A stretch of 7,825 nt of DNA from Actinomycetota bacterium (lineage in GTDB: Bacteria > Actinomycetota > Actinomycetes > Streptosporangiales > Streptosporangiaceae): contig QGUZ01000235.1 of assembly GCA_003242605.1 (NCBI GenBank), positions 1-7,825 on the forward strand, in the 5' to 3' direction. The notes below the pieces were generated by a model, which worked only from the letters and a program-made list of their open reading frames with translations, ran no database searches and was not told the DNA's origin. This document shows positions 7,561-7,825 of this stretch, in pieces (positions within the stretch are counted from its first letter, which is position 1; every line of letters starts with the position of its first letter). The translations under genes were made by a program, and so were the position numbers.

Positions 7561-7825
7561 ATGTCGCCACGGCACCGGCACGGGGAAAGCGGCGGCGGGG
7601 AGTCGCGGGCGGGTGCCGGACGCCCCCGTCACCGCCGCGCGGCGGCATGGCTCGCCGCGGGCCTCGTGGCCGCGGTCCCGGCGGGCGTCGCGCTCGCCGC
7701 CCTCCTCACCCCCGGCCCGTCGCCGGCCGGCCGCCGCGACGCCGGGCCGTACGCGGCCGCCACCCCGAGTCCCGAGCCCGGCGGCGACGCCGCCTCGCCC
7801 ACGCCGGCCGAGCCGACCCCGAGCC
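7561..7825 (+). CDS. Exported protein with signal anchor and Pro/Ser/Thr linker (partial, 5' end only)
   Basis: The first 88 codons are visible and the gene runs off the window. Residues 1-27 are Arg/His/Gly-rich and basic. A single hydrophobic segment (about 27-50, AAAWLAAGLVAAVPAGVALAALL) would act as a signal peptide or membrane anchor. After it comes a low-complexity stretch rich in Pro, Ser, Thr, Ala and Glu (SPEPGGDAASPTPAEPTPS), of the kind that spans the actinomycete cell wall. The same layout (basic start, hydrophobic segment, SP/TP linker) occurs in the beta-helix protein just upstream, so this may be a paralogue or another glycan-active exported protein. The functional domain lies outside the window and no enzyme class can be named. 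There is no cysteine in the visible part, so it is not an obvious lipoprotein. Confidence 0.7.
   Translation, partial: MSPRHRHGESGGGESRAGAGRPRHRRAAAWLAAGLVAAVPAGVALAALLTPGPSPAGRRDAGPYAAATPSPEPGGDAASPTPAEPTPS

Overview
This 7.8 kb window is very GC-rich DNA (about 73-75% GC by eye, with G or C at almost every third codon position). It uses GTG and TTG starts, GGAGG-type ribosome binding sites and GTGA-type gene overlaps. Together these point to a high-GC actinomycete. The gene types would suit a Streptosporangiales- or Streptomyces-like organism, but nothing in the window fixes the genus. The content is a cell-surface polysaccharide locus. No RNA gene, transposon or CRISPR array is visible.

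Layout: (1) positions 1-37 appear to hold the last codons of an upstream gene. (2) A plus-strand run of four tightly packed genes covers about 38-4740: a WbbL/rhamnosyltransferase-type GT2 glycosyltransferase with no usable start codon in its own frame; a CelD/BcsL-type GNAT-fold acyltransferase; an AlgD-like nucleotide-sugar 6-dehydrogenase with an intact active site; and a GT4 glycosyltransferase that probably starts at TTG inside the dehydrogenase gene. (3) A second GT2 glycosyltransferase lies on the minus strand (4676-5638), and its tail overlaps the GT4 gene tail to tail. (4) A divergent control region follows (5639-5874), with a strong 12-bp-arm inverted repeat and a stretch of markedly lower GC. 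(5) On the plus strand come an RmlC-family sugar epimerase lacking the usual catalytic tyrosine, and, coupled to it, a lipoprotein-like right-handed beta-helix protein. (6) After a 205-bp gap, a second exported protein with a Pro/Ser/Thr linker begins and runs off the window.

A plausible joint role: the dehydrogenase makes a nucleotide-activated uronic acid (GDP-mannuronate or UDP-glucuronate). The RmlC-like enzyme makes an epimerised deoxysugar or a related one. The three glycosyltransferases build the repeat unit, the GNAT protein adds an acyl or aminoacyl group, and the exported beta-helix protein binds or trims the finished glycan outside the cell. The enzyme families are well supported by motifs. 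The sugars, linkages and final polymer are inference. No flippase, polymerase or priming transferase is present, so the locus extends beyond the window.
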